From contig NZ_PPHF01000043.1 in NCBI RefSeq assembly GCF_002904335.1, forward strand, positions 1-33,952: a DNA stretch of 33,952 nt, written 5' to 3'. Under the pieces are notes generated by a model that was given only the letters and a program-made list of their open reading frames with translations, did not search any database and was not told where the DNA came from. This DNA is from Amycolatopsis sp. CA-126428 (GTDB taxonomy: Bacteria > Actinomycetota > Actinomycetes > Mycobacteriales > Pseudonocardiaceae). Shown in pieces: positions 6,883 through 13,882 of the stretch; position 1 is the stretch's first letter; every line of letters starts with the position of its first letter. The position numbers and the translations under genes are program-made.

Positions 6883-8649
6883 TCACCGAGAGGTCAACTG
6901 CCAACCCTCTGCAATGAATATGGCCGGGTCTTGTTCACCGTCGAGGAGTGATCGGCCGCTCTCGGTGACTTTCACACCGTCCACCGAAACTCCTCGTCCC
7001 GTGTAACTCGGGTCGGTGCTGTAACGCCAGCGGAGGCTCACCGACGCGCCCTGCGGCAGGGTCCCCACCGCCCGCCACCAGGCGCGGTGCCCGTGTCCGG
7101 AGAGCGACGTCACGGTTCCGGAGGGTGCCCCCGGTCCCGAAACCGCCAAGGCGATCGGTTGCCAGTTAACGCCGTCGGTGCTGGCCTGCAGCTGAAGTGG
7201 ATCACCGCTGCCCTCGGTGTCCACGAAAGCAGCGAACGAGACCCGGGCTTGATCACTATGCGTGGTAAATGCCCGGGTGCTGAGCGTAGCTACGGCGGCA
7301 TTACCCAGCGTGCTCGTCCAGGCGTCCTTCCCGGCCACCGGCCGCACCGCCATGGCCCTGGCCAGCGACGTCGCCCAGACCTGGCGGGCGGTGTTGATCG
7401 AGCCCCAGTTCCGGGTCGGGTGCACCCGGTTCGTCAGCAGGATCGCCACCGACCGGGACTCCGGGTCGATGACCAGCGTCGTTCCGGTGTAACCGGTGTG
7501 CCCGGCGGTGACCGGCGACGCCAGCGCGCCCATGTACCAGGGCTGGTCGAGCTCGAAGCCGAGGCCGTGCGCGTCGTCCGGGAACTGCTGGTTGTAGTTC
7601 GTCAGCATCTGCCGGACGGTCTCTTCGCGGAGGATCCGGTGCCCGCGGTAGCTGCCGCCGTTGAGGATCGCCTGGGCGAGGGAGGCCATGTCGCTCGCGG
7701 TGCTGAACACGCCCGCGTGCCCGGCGACGCCGCCGAGCGACCACGCGTTCTCGTCGTGCACGCTGCCGCGCACCATCCCGCGCGGCGGGTTCGCCTCGAA
7801 CTCCGTCGCGGCGATCCGGCTCAGCTTCGCCGCGGGCGGGTTGTAACCGGTGTCGGTCATCCCGAGCGGGGCGGTGATCCGGTCGTGGACGACCTTGTCG
7901 AGGGACTGCCCGGTCAGCTTCTCGACGATGAAGCCGAGCGTCAGCAGGTTGATGTCCGAGTAGAGGTACGTCGTCCCCGGCTTGTTCTTCAGCGGGCTGT
8001 CGAGCACGGCCTGCCGGCGCGAGGGGATGTCGGGGTAGCCCGCCCAGAGCGACGGGATGGGGTCGGCGTCGAAGCCCGAGGTGTGCGTGAGCAGCATCTT
8101 GACCGTGATGGCGGCCTTGTCGCCGGTGGCGAACTCCGGGAAGAAGCGGCTCACCGGGGTGTCGATGGTGAACTGCCCGCGCTCGACGAGCTGGAGCAGC
8201 GCGATCGAGGTGAACAGCTTCGAGATCGAAGCCATGTCGAAGATGGTGTCGTTCTTCATGGGGACCTGCTGGTCCGCGGGCAGCTCGGTGCCCGCGGCGT
8301 CGGCGTACCGCAGCGCGCCGCCGACCGCGTACCGGTCGACGACCACGCCATCGTGCGCGAGCAGGCCGACCGCCCCGGAGAAGTGCGGGTGCCCGGAAGC
8401 GTCCGGCTTCGTCCAGCTCGCCAGGAAGTCCTCGGCCGCCTTGATCGGCGCCGGGTCGAGCCCGACGTCCTGCGGCCGCCCGTCGCGCAGCGTCGTCCAC
8501 GGCGGGGCGAACCCGTGCTGCGGCCGGTCGAAGCGGCCGGCCGCCGGATCGTGGCTGGTGATGGCGCTGGCTCCCGAGTCCGGCACGGTCAACGTGGTCA
8601 GGGCGACCAGCACTCCGGTGGCCGCGACGAGGACCTTCCTAGCACGCAC
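6883..8649 (-). CDS. Secreted serine hydrolase, class C beta-lactamase fold (AmiE-like)
   Basis: A 588-residue exported protein. The signal peptide is about residues 1-29 (VRARKVLVAATGVLVALTTL, ending ASA). The beta-lactamase-related domain has the catalytic SISK at about residues 141-144, a YSDINLLTLG (YxN-type) motif, and HTGYTG in place of KTG. Bacillus subtilis AmiE, of the same fold and the same type of cluster, removes stem peptides from MurNAc; that role is inferred here from context. About 110 residues at the C-terminus form an extra domain with VDTEGSGDPLQLQASTDG and SVDGVKVTE, resembling beta-sandwich modules of secreted enzymes. GTG 8649 has GGGGGAG 5 nt upstream and follows the namZ stop by 11 nt. 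Confidence 0.8.
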   Translation of the reverse strand: MRARKVLVAATGVLVALTTLTVPDSGASAITSHDPAAGRFDRPQHGFAPPWTTLRDGRPQDVGLDPAPIKAAEDFLASWTKPDASGHPHFSGAVGLLAHDGVVVDRYAVGGALRYADAAGTELPADQQVPMKNDTIFDMASISKLFTSIALLQLVERGQFTIDTPVSRFFPEFATGDKAAITVKMLLTHTSGFDADPIPSLWAGYPDIPSRRQAVLDSPLKNKPGTTYLYSDINLLTLGFIVEKLTGQSLDKVVHDRITAPLGMTDTGYNPPAAKLSRIAATEFEANPPRGMVRGSVHDENAWSLGGVAGHAGVFSTASDMASLAQAILNGGSYRGHRILREETVRQMLTNYNQQFPDDAHGLGFELDQPWYMGALASPVTAGHTGYTGTTLVIDPESRSVAILLTNRVHPTRNWGSINTARQVWATSLARAMAVRPVAGKDAWTSTLGNAAVATLSTRAFTTHSDQARVSFAAFVDTEGSGDPLQLQASTDGVNWQPIALAVSGPGAPSGTVTSLSGHGHRAWWRAVGTLPQGASVSLRWRYSTDPSYTGRGVSVDGVKVTESGRSLLDGEQDPAIFIAEGWQLTSR

Positions 8650-8660
8650 GAGTCTCCCCC

Positions 8661-9914
8661 TCAGCGGTAGAGCAGGTAGTGGCGGCGTCTCCGCTCGAAC
8701 TCGGCCAGCTCGGCCCGCCAGGCGCCGGTGACCTCGTCGACGCCCGCGCCGGCGTCGACCATGGTCCGGAGCCGGTCGGACCCGGACAGCTTGTCGATGT
8801 AGTTGTCGGGGCGCCAGGCGAACACTTCCGGGTGCAGGGCCTTCGCCGTGACGAGCATGGCGACGGCGGTCCGGATCGCGTCGAAGGCCCGCGGGTCGCG
8901 CACGCTCAGCTGCACGCCGCCGCACGTCTGGTTGACGAACTTGCTGAAGGTGGGGACGAAGTAGGTCTCGCGGAACCGCGCGCCGGGCAGGGCGAGGTCC
9001 TCGAGCTTCTCGCGCCAGCGCCAGTCGAGCCCGGGAGCGCCGATGATCTCGAACGGCCGGGTGGTGCCCCGGCCCTCGGAGAACACCGTGCCTTCGAACA
9101 TCCCGGTGCCCGGGTAGACGAGCGCCGTGTCCGGCGTCGGCATGTTGGGGCTCGGGAGCACCCAGTTCAGCCCGGTCTGCGCGAAGAGCGTGTCGCGCTG
9201 CCAGCCGCGCACCTGGACGACGTCGAGCTTCACCCCTTCGCCCGGCAAGAACTCCCCGGCGAAGAAGCGCGCGAGCTCGCCGACGGTCATGCCGTGCTGC
9301 TGGGCGATCGGCTGCCGGCCGATCCCGGAGGCGAACTTCGGGTCGAGCACCGGCCCGGCCGCTCGGCCACCGAGCGGGTTCGGCCGGTCGAGAACCACGA
9401 AGGCGGCCTTGACCTGCGCCGCGGCCACCATTGCCGTGTAGAGCGACCAGATGTAGGTGTAGAAGCGCGCGCCGACATCGGCGATGTCGAACACGACGGT
9501 GTCGACGCCGGCCTTGGTGAACAGCGAGGCGAGCTTCGTCGCGTCGACGCCGTACGCGTCGTAGACCGGGACGCCCGTGCGCGGGTCGGTGTAGTCGCCC
9601 TCGGAGCCGCCGGCTTGCGCGCTGCCGCGGAAACCGTGTTCGGGCCCGAAGGCCGCCACCGGTTTCACGCCGGCGGCCACCATCGAGTCGACGATGTGGT
9701 CGCCGTTCAGCAGGACGCCGGTCGGGTTCGAGAGCACACCGAGCTTGCGGCCCTGCAGCGGACGCCAGCCCTGCGCGGCCAGCTGCTCCGCGCCGGTGAG
9801 GACGCGCCCCGGGTGTGCTGTTTCCGGCTGCGCCCCGGCGACGGCGGAGCCGCCCGCCAGCATCGGGACGGCGAGCGCGCTCGCGCCGAGGAAGCGGCGC
9901 CGGTCAAGGTTCAC
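8661..9914 (-). CDS. namZ: Exo-beta-N-acetylmuramidase, DUF1343 (NamZ/YbbC) family
   Basis: A 417-residue protein with a twin-arginine signal (LDRRRFLGASALAVPMLAGG), so it is exported folded. The DUF1343 body shows GVLSNPTGV, FGPEHGFRG (about residues 89-97), VVFDIADVGARFYTYIWSL, VLDRPNPLGG and the FEGTVFSEGRGTTRPFE motif. B. subtilis NamZ releases MurNAc from the non-reducing end of peptidoglycan sugar chains, acting with NagZ and AmiE. The family match is strong; the specific activity is taken from that homologue. The GTG start overlaps the nagZ stop (GTGA at 9911-9914), so translation is coupled. Confidence 0.87.
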   Translation of the reverse strand: MNLDRRRFLGASALAVPMLAGGSAVAGAQPETAHPGRVLTGAEQLAAQGWRPLQGRKLGVLSNPTGVLLNGDHIVDSMVAAGVKPVAAFGPEHGFRGSAQAGGSEGDYTDPRTGVPVYDAYGVDATKLASLFTKAGVDTVVFDIADVGARFYTYIWSLYTAMVAAAQVKAAFVVLDRPNPLGGRAAGPVLDPKFASGIGRQPIAQQHGMTVGELARFFAGEFLPGEGVKLDVVQVRGWQRDTLFAQTGLNWVLPSPNMPTPDTALVYPGTGMFEGTVFSEGRGTTRPFEIIGAPGLDWRWREKLEDLALPGARFRETYFVPTFSKFVNQTCGGVQLSVRDPRAFDAIRTAVAMLVTAKALHPEVFAWRPDNYIDKLSGSDRLRTMVDAGAGVDEVTGAWRAELAEFERRRRHYLLYR

Positions 9915-11701
9915 CAGGTCAGCCCGTGGCCGAAGGGGTACTTGACGGTCTGCACGTCGGCTCCCGCCGGGATGTCGACCGGCAGCTTCCCGACCGGTTT
10001 CGCCTCGCCGAGGATCACCTTGGCCAGCGCCTCCAGGGTCGGCCCGATGTAGCCGTAAGTGGCCAGCCAGGTCTTCACGGCGCTCGGATAACCGGCGTCG
10101 TACGGGATCTGGGCGGCGACCGCGACGACCGGCTTCCCGGTCGCCTGCAGGGCGTCGAGCAGTTTGGTCTGCAGGGGGTAGGTGGCGATGTTGTTCGTCA
10201 GCACGACGACGAGCTCGGCGGTCTGGGCCTTGGCGACGGCCTGCGCGACCTGGGCGTCCGTCGGGGTCTGGCCGGTTTGGTAGGCCGTCGCGGCGGTGCC
10301 GTGGGCGGTCAGCTTCTGCGCGAGGGTCGCCGTCGTGGACACGCCCCAGCCGGTGACCAGCGTCGTCGCGGGCTTCTGCTTCAGGGGCAGGAGACCGGCG
10401 TCGTTCGCGACAGCCGTGATGCCGCGGTCGGCGATGTCCTGCGCGGTGGCGAGGTTCGCCGGCGTGCCGACGGTCTTCATCACCCGGTCCGGCGCGACGA
10501 ACGGCGAGAACAGGATGCCGCTCTTGAACTTGAGCTTCAGCACCCGGAGCACGCTCTGGTCGATCCGCCACATCGGGATGTCCCCGGACTTCACGGCGGC
10601 GAGGACCGCGTTGATGGCGACGTCGAGGTGCACCGGCATGAGCAGCTGGTCGACGCCGGCCTTCAGCGCGAGGACGGGGATTTCGGCGTCGCCGTGCATT
10701 TCGCGAACGCCCTGCATCTCGAGGGAGTCGGTGATGACGACGCCGTTGTAGCCGAGTTCGCCCCGCAGCTTCCCGGTGACGATCGGCTTCGACAGCGTCG
10801 CGGGCTCGAGCGACGGGTCGAGGCTGGGAAATTGGATGTGCGCGGTCATGATCGAGTCGACGCCGGCCTTGATGGCGGCCTTGAACGGCGGCACGTCGGT
10901 GGCACGCCACTGGTTTTCGGTGCTGTCGATCCGCGGCAGCCCGGTGTGGCTGTCGGTCGGCGCGGCGCCGTGGCCGGGGAAGTGCTTCGCGGTCGCGGCG
11001 ACGGACTTGCGGAACCCCTTGACCTCCGCCGTGACGAAGTCGCTGGCCAGGCCGGGTTGCCCGGAGAAGGACCGGACGCCGATGACCGGGTTGACGGGGT
11101 TGGAGTTGACGTCCGAATCGGGCGCGAAGTCCTGGTTGATCCCGACGGCCCGCAGTTCTCGGCCGAGGATGGTCGCCGCCTGCGTCGCGCGCTTCGGGTC
11201 CCGCCCGGCGGAGATGGCCATGGCGTTCGGGAACTCGGTGGCCGGCGCGCCCATCCGCGTGACCGTGCCGCCCTCCTGGTCGGCGGCGATCTGCAGCGGG
11301 ATGTGCGCCCCGCTCCTGACGGCGGCCTGCTGGAGGCCGTTGGACAGCTTCGCGACCTGCACGGGGTCGTCGAAGTTGTCGCGCGTGTCGTTGTTGAAGT
11401 AGATGACCCCGCCGAGGTGGTACTTCTCGACGACCTGCGCGGGGGTGTCGACGCCGAAGTCGGTCCGGTTCTTCGGGTTGACCTCGTCGGCGGTCTTGCC
11501 GTTCACCCAGGTGACGAACAGCTGCCCGACCTTCTGCTCGAGCGTCAGCCCGCGCAACGCCTGGGTCGCCGCGGCCTCGGCCTGCGCGTCCGTGCTCACC
11601 TGAGGTGCGCTCGCCGCGGTCGCGACACCCACACCGGTGAAGGCGAGCATCCCCGCGACGGGCAGGGCGAGCGCATGGAACCTCCGATTTCGGGTCGTCA
11701 C
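9911..11701 (-). CDS. nagZ: Secreted beta-N-acetylglucosaminidase, GH3 family
   Basis: A 596-residue enzyme with a Sec signal (about residues 1-32, ending ATAASA). The GH3 barrel carries the NagZ-specific catalytic loop KHFPGHGAAPTDSHTGLP (from about residue 238; the Asp-His dyad donates the proton) and the nucleophile Asp at about residue 325 in VITDSLEMQGV. A C-terminal GH3 domain follows, as in B. subtilis NagZ (YbbD), unlike the short enterobacterial form. It removes GlcNAc from muropeptide ends outside the cell. GTG 11701 has GGGAGG 7 nt upstream. It is the first gene of nagZ-namZ-amiE, with overlaps or gaps of 11 nt or less. Confidence 0.9.
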   Translation of the reverse strand: MTTRNRRFHALALPVAGMLAFTGVGVATAASAPQVSTDAQAEAAATQALRGLTLEQKVGQLFVTWVNGKTADEVNPKNRTDFGVDTPAQVVEKYHLGGVIYFNNDTRDNFDDPVQVAKLSNGLQQAAVRSGAHIPLQIAADQEGGTVTRMGAPATEFPNAMAISAGRDPKRATQAATILGRELRAVGINQDFAPDSDVNSNPVNPVIGVRSFSGQPGLASDFVTAEVKGFRKSVAATAKHFPGHGAAPTDSHTGLPRIDSTENQWRATDVPPFKAAIKAGVDSIMTAHIQFPSLDPSLEPATLSKPIVTGKLRGELGYNGVVITDSLEMQGVREMHGDAEIPVLALKAGVDQLLMPVHLDVAINAVLAAVKSGDIPMWRIDQSVLRVLKLKFKSGILFSPFVAPDRVMKTVGTPANLATAQDIADRGITAVANDAGLLPLKQKPATTLVTGWGVSTTATLAQKLTAHGTAATAYQTGQTPTDAQVAQAVAKAQTAELVVVLTNNIATYPLQTKLLDALQATGKPVVAVAAQIPYDAGYPSAVKTWLATYGYIGPTLEALAKVILGEAKPVGKLPVDIPAGADVQTVKYPFGHGLTW

Positions 11702-11889
11702 GACTCAGCCTCCCAGAAAGTAGCGGGCGCTCGGACGTCAGAAGTCCACTCAGAGGCGCCAATATCGGGAAGCTACTCACCGAATCCGGTGCTGTCCATC
11801 GACCGACCGCACGAACGCGCCAGTCGTACCCGGATCGGTAGGAAAGTCGCCGTCCGCAAGATGCACGCAGGTCCGAACGGGTGCCCCAC

Positions 11890-11994
11890 TCACGCGTGTC
11901 GACCTCCCAATCACGCGTGTCGACCTTCCAATCACGCGTGATGCCCCTTCAATCACGCGTGATGCCCCGCCAGTCACGCGAGATGCCCGCGATG
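11890..11994. repeat. Five tandem 21-bp repeats with palindromic ACGCGT core
   Basis: TCACGCGTG starts at 11890, 11911, 11932 and 11953, with a variant TCACGCGAG at 11974, exactly 21 bp apart. Units 3 and 4 contain the 12-bp palindrome ATCACGCGTGAT. Between cores the sequence alternates between a TCGACCTYCCA and a TGCCCCNNCA type. The array lies between the nagZ 5' region and the terminator of the Ms1-like RNA. On the minus strand it reads as a heptapeptide repeat without plausible coding context. A spacing of two helical turns would place the palindromes on one DNA face. Confidence 0.9.
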
Positions 11995-12002
11995 TACCCC
12001 CC

Positions 12003-12251
12003 AAATAGACGAGGCGGCGCCCGTGGCCGAAGCCACGGGCGCCGCCTGCAAGCGCGAACTTCTCGGGCGACCAAGCGTGCAACTCTGGTCGTACCTACAT
12101 GGACTCGGCGTGTGGCGTCCCACTACGCAGTCCCTAGACGACGAGCCTCCCGCGGCGCGCTGCGCGTGGGTACCCGGAGTCCGCGCACGGAGGTTTGCCG
12201 GGGTGGAACAGGCTTCTCTTCTACCTGCTCCCTGGCCGACCAAACGTCCGC
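12003..12251 (-). ncRNA. Ms1/MTS2823-type 6S-like regulatory RNA (predicted)
   Basis: About 250 nt without a credible reading frame but with a complete transcription unit: promoter at 12258-12286, start near 12251, and a strong terminator at 12012-12047. The ends can pair: bases 12253-12246 with 12059-12052 (8 pairs, two of them wobble). An internal hairpin reads GGAGCAGG...CCUGUUCC. Position is the main argument: M. tuberculosis MTS2823 (Ms1) lies on the same strand just downstream of the Rv3661 HAD gene, and this unit lies just downstream of the HAD gene at 12413-13243. Ms1 binds core RNA polymerase and accumulates in stationary phase. Family assignment is inference; the transcription unit is seen. 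Confidence 0.6.
12012..12047 (-). terminator. Intrinsic terminator of the Ms1-like RNA
   Basis: Perfect 16-bp arms (12012-12027 and 12032-12047) enclose a tetraloop that reads UUCG on the minus strand, followed by a short U-containing tail (CGUCUAUUU). This is the strongest hairpin of the region and is oriented to end minus-strand transcription. Confidence 0.85.
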
Positions 12252-12257
12252 ACCTAC

Positions 12258-12286
12258 TTTCTACGCCGTGAGCCCGGTCACTTCAA
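12258..12286 (-). promoter_or_regulatory. Sigma-A-type promoter of the Ms1-like RNA
   Basis: TTGAAG (complement of 12281-12286), a 17-nt spacer and TAGAAA (complement of 12258-12263). This is among the best -35/-10 pairs in the window and lies about 130 nt downstream of the HAD stop codon, so the RNA need not depend on HAD transcription. Confidence 0.6.
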
Positions 12287-12412
12287 GTGCGCGGACGGGT
12301 GCACCGGTACAGAGGCTGGATCGGGTGACACCGGCACCCTGCGCGACGGACAATTCGGGGCTGGGCCAAGCAAAGTGACGCTCGTACGGCCGTGTGGGTG
12401 GCCGGTGTCCCG

Positions 12413-13243
12413 TCAGCGGGACCGTCGGCGACGGTTGAGGCCGTACCAGGTCGCTCCGGCGGCCACCGCGCCGACGCCGAGCGCCACCATCCCGGCCGAC
12501 CGCGTCGGGATCCGGGTGCGCAGCGACATGGGCCGGTCGAAGGCCAGGATCGGCCAGCCGCGTTCGAGGGCTTCGCGCCGCAGGAGCTTGTCCGGGTTGA
12601 CCGCGTGCGGGTGCCCGACGACCTCGAGCAGCGGGATGTCGGTGCTCGAGTCGGTGTAGGCGAAGCACTCGGCGAGGTCGTAGCCGTGGGTCGCGGCGAG
12701 CTGCTTCGCGGCGACGGCCTTGTTGGCGCCGTAGCAGTAGAAGTCGACTTCGCCGGAGTAGCGGCCGTCGACGATCTGCATCCGCGTGGCGACGCTCCGG
12801 GTCGCGCCGAGCATCTCCGCCACCGGCGCGACGACCTCCTCGCCGGTCGCCGACAGCACGATCACGTCGTGCCCGTCCTCGCGGTGCCGCGCGATCAGCT
12901 CCGCCGCCTCCGCGTACACGAGCGGGTCGACGACGTCGTGCAGCGTCTCGCGGACGATCGCCGAAACCTGGGCGACGTCCCAGCCGGCGCACAGCGCGGA
13001 AACTTCGGCGCGCAGCCGCTCGGTTTTGTTCTCGTCGGCGCCCGCGAGCGAGAACACCAGCTGCGCGTAGGCGCTTCGCAACGCGGCGCGACGGTTGATC
13101 AGTCCTTCTTTGAGGAGGGGCTTGCTGAACGCCAGCGCGCTCGACGAAGCGATGATCGTCTTGTCCAGGTCGAAGAACGCGGCCACCGCGTGCTCCGGGC
13201 CCGGCTTCCGGATGCGCGACGGCGCGCTGCTCGGTTCGGCCAC
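12413..13243 (-). CDS. HAD-IB phosphatase (SerB-like, Rv3661-like)
   Basis: A 276-residue HAD-superfamily hydrolase. Motif I is FFDLDKTIIASSS (nucleophile and general-acid Asp), motif II the Ser of VIVLSATGEE, motif III the Lys of NKAVAAKQL, and motif IV AYTDSSTDIPLLE. This is the HAD-IB group that includes SerB; the true substrate is unknown. The C-terminus adds a predicted membrane segment (SAGMVALGVGAVAAGATWYG) and a basic tail, so it may be membrane-anchored. GTG 13243 was chosen because TATCCT (complement of 13250-13255) ends 6 nt before it, predicting a leaderless message. It is divergent from ssd and flanked by two small RNAs, as in mycobacteria. Confidence 0.87.
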   Translation of the reverse strand: MAEPSSAPSRIRKPGPEHAVAAFFDLDKTIIASSSALAFSKPLLKEGLINRRAALRSAYAQLVFSLAGADENKTERLRAEVSALCAGWDVAQVSAIVRETLHDVVDPLVYAEAAELIARHREDGHDVIVLSATGEEVVAPVAEMLGATRSVATRMQIVDGRYSGEVDFYCYGANKAVAAKQLAATHGYDLAECFAYTDSSTDIPLLEVVGHPHAVNPDKLLRREALERGWPILAFDRPMSLRTRIPTRSAGMVALGVGAVAAGATWYGLNRRRRSR

Positions 13244-13407
13244 CCGCCCAGGATAGGAGCTTGATCGAGGCGCGTCCCGTTGATCCACCACACGCGCGTC
13301 GCGCCGGGCGGAAAATCCATGACAGACAGGCACTTCGGGCGCGCTGTGCCGTTACCGAACTGTGTGCCTCATCCGGCGCGCGATCCGGCGCCGGGCGGAG
13401 TTACAGT

Positions 13408-13510
13408 GAGGGAGTCCGGTGTCCAACCGGGCCGGTTCAGTCCGACCCCCCGGGGCTGAACCCACGGCGGCCCCCGTCCCTCCCCCCTGGCGGGGGCCGC
13501 CCTCTTACCT
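13408..13510 (+). ncRNA. 6C RNA (B11-type small RNA)
   Basis: Two stem-loops whose loops each contain six consecutive C residues, the defining feature of the actinobacterial 6C RNA. Stem 1 is GGTTCAG (13434-13440) with CTGAACC (13456-13462); its loop holds CCCCCC. Stem 2 is GGCGGCCCCCG (13466-13476) with CGGGGGCCGCC (13491-13501); its loop holds CCCCCC at 13482-13487. A leading CCGGT/ACCGG hairpin precedes them, and a TACAGT -10 box lies at 13402-13407. In M. tuberculosis the homologue B11 sits between Rv3660c (ssd) and Rv3661, in the direction of ssd. The location and strand match here. Confidence 0.85.
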
Positions 13511-13882
13511 CCCGTTTGCCTTCCCGGTTTCCGTTGCCCCCGCTGGATTCCGGTTTTCGACGGCGACGCACGCGGCCTTCTTGCCTTCCGTTTACCTTCG
13601 TCAATTTCCTGTTGCGTGACGAAACGTGTTCGCGCTTGACGCGGAATCTTCTCGTGCGGAAATTCGTGGCCATTTTCCGCCGCAGATGCGTCGCGGGCGG
13701 CGGTCATCCTGCCACACGCCACCGGCAGAACCGGCCCGCGAGCGGGGTCACGAGCGGCAGTTGTCCACAACACCCCGGTTGTCCACAGCCGGCCGCCCAC
13801 CCCGTTGTGCCGCCCCACTCCCGCCCGCGACGGTGGAAACACGGGCCACCCACGGCCCGCACCGACGACGGGGGAGGACCGC
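13511..13882 (+). promoter_or_regulatory. Upstream region of ssd with two DnaA boxes
   Basis: No gene seen in these 372 nt. TTGACG (13636-13641), a 17-nt spacer and GAAATT (13659-13664) make a fair promoter for ssd. Two copies of TTGTCCACA, the DnaA box form used in Streptomyces, lie in the same orientation at 13761-13769 and 13779-13787, about 95-120 nt before the ssd ATG. The stretch just after the 6C RNA is unusually pyrimidine-rich (TTGCCTTCC repeated). Confidence 0.55.

Noticed and set aside
11890..11994. CRISPR array
   Set aside because: The 21-bp units are contiguous; there are no unique spacers of 30 nt or more and no cas genes.
11777..12082. Minus-strand frame with heptapeptide repeats across the 21-bp array
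   Set aside because: It spans the RNA terminator hairpin and has no ribosome site; the repeats are best read as DNA elements.
12048..12412. tmRNA or RNase P RNA
   Set aside because: No tRNA-like ends, no tag reading frame and no conserved RNase P core motifs were found; the Ms1-like reading fits position and size better.
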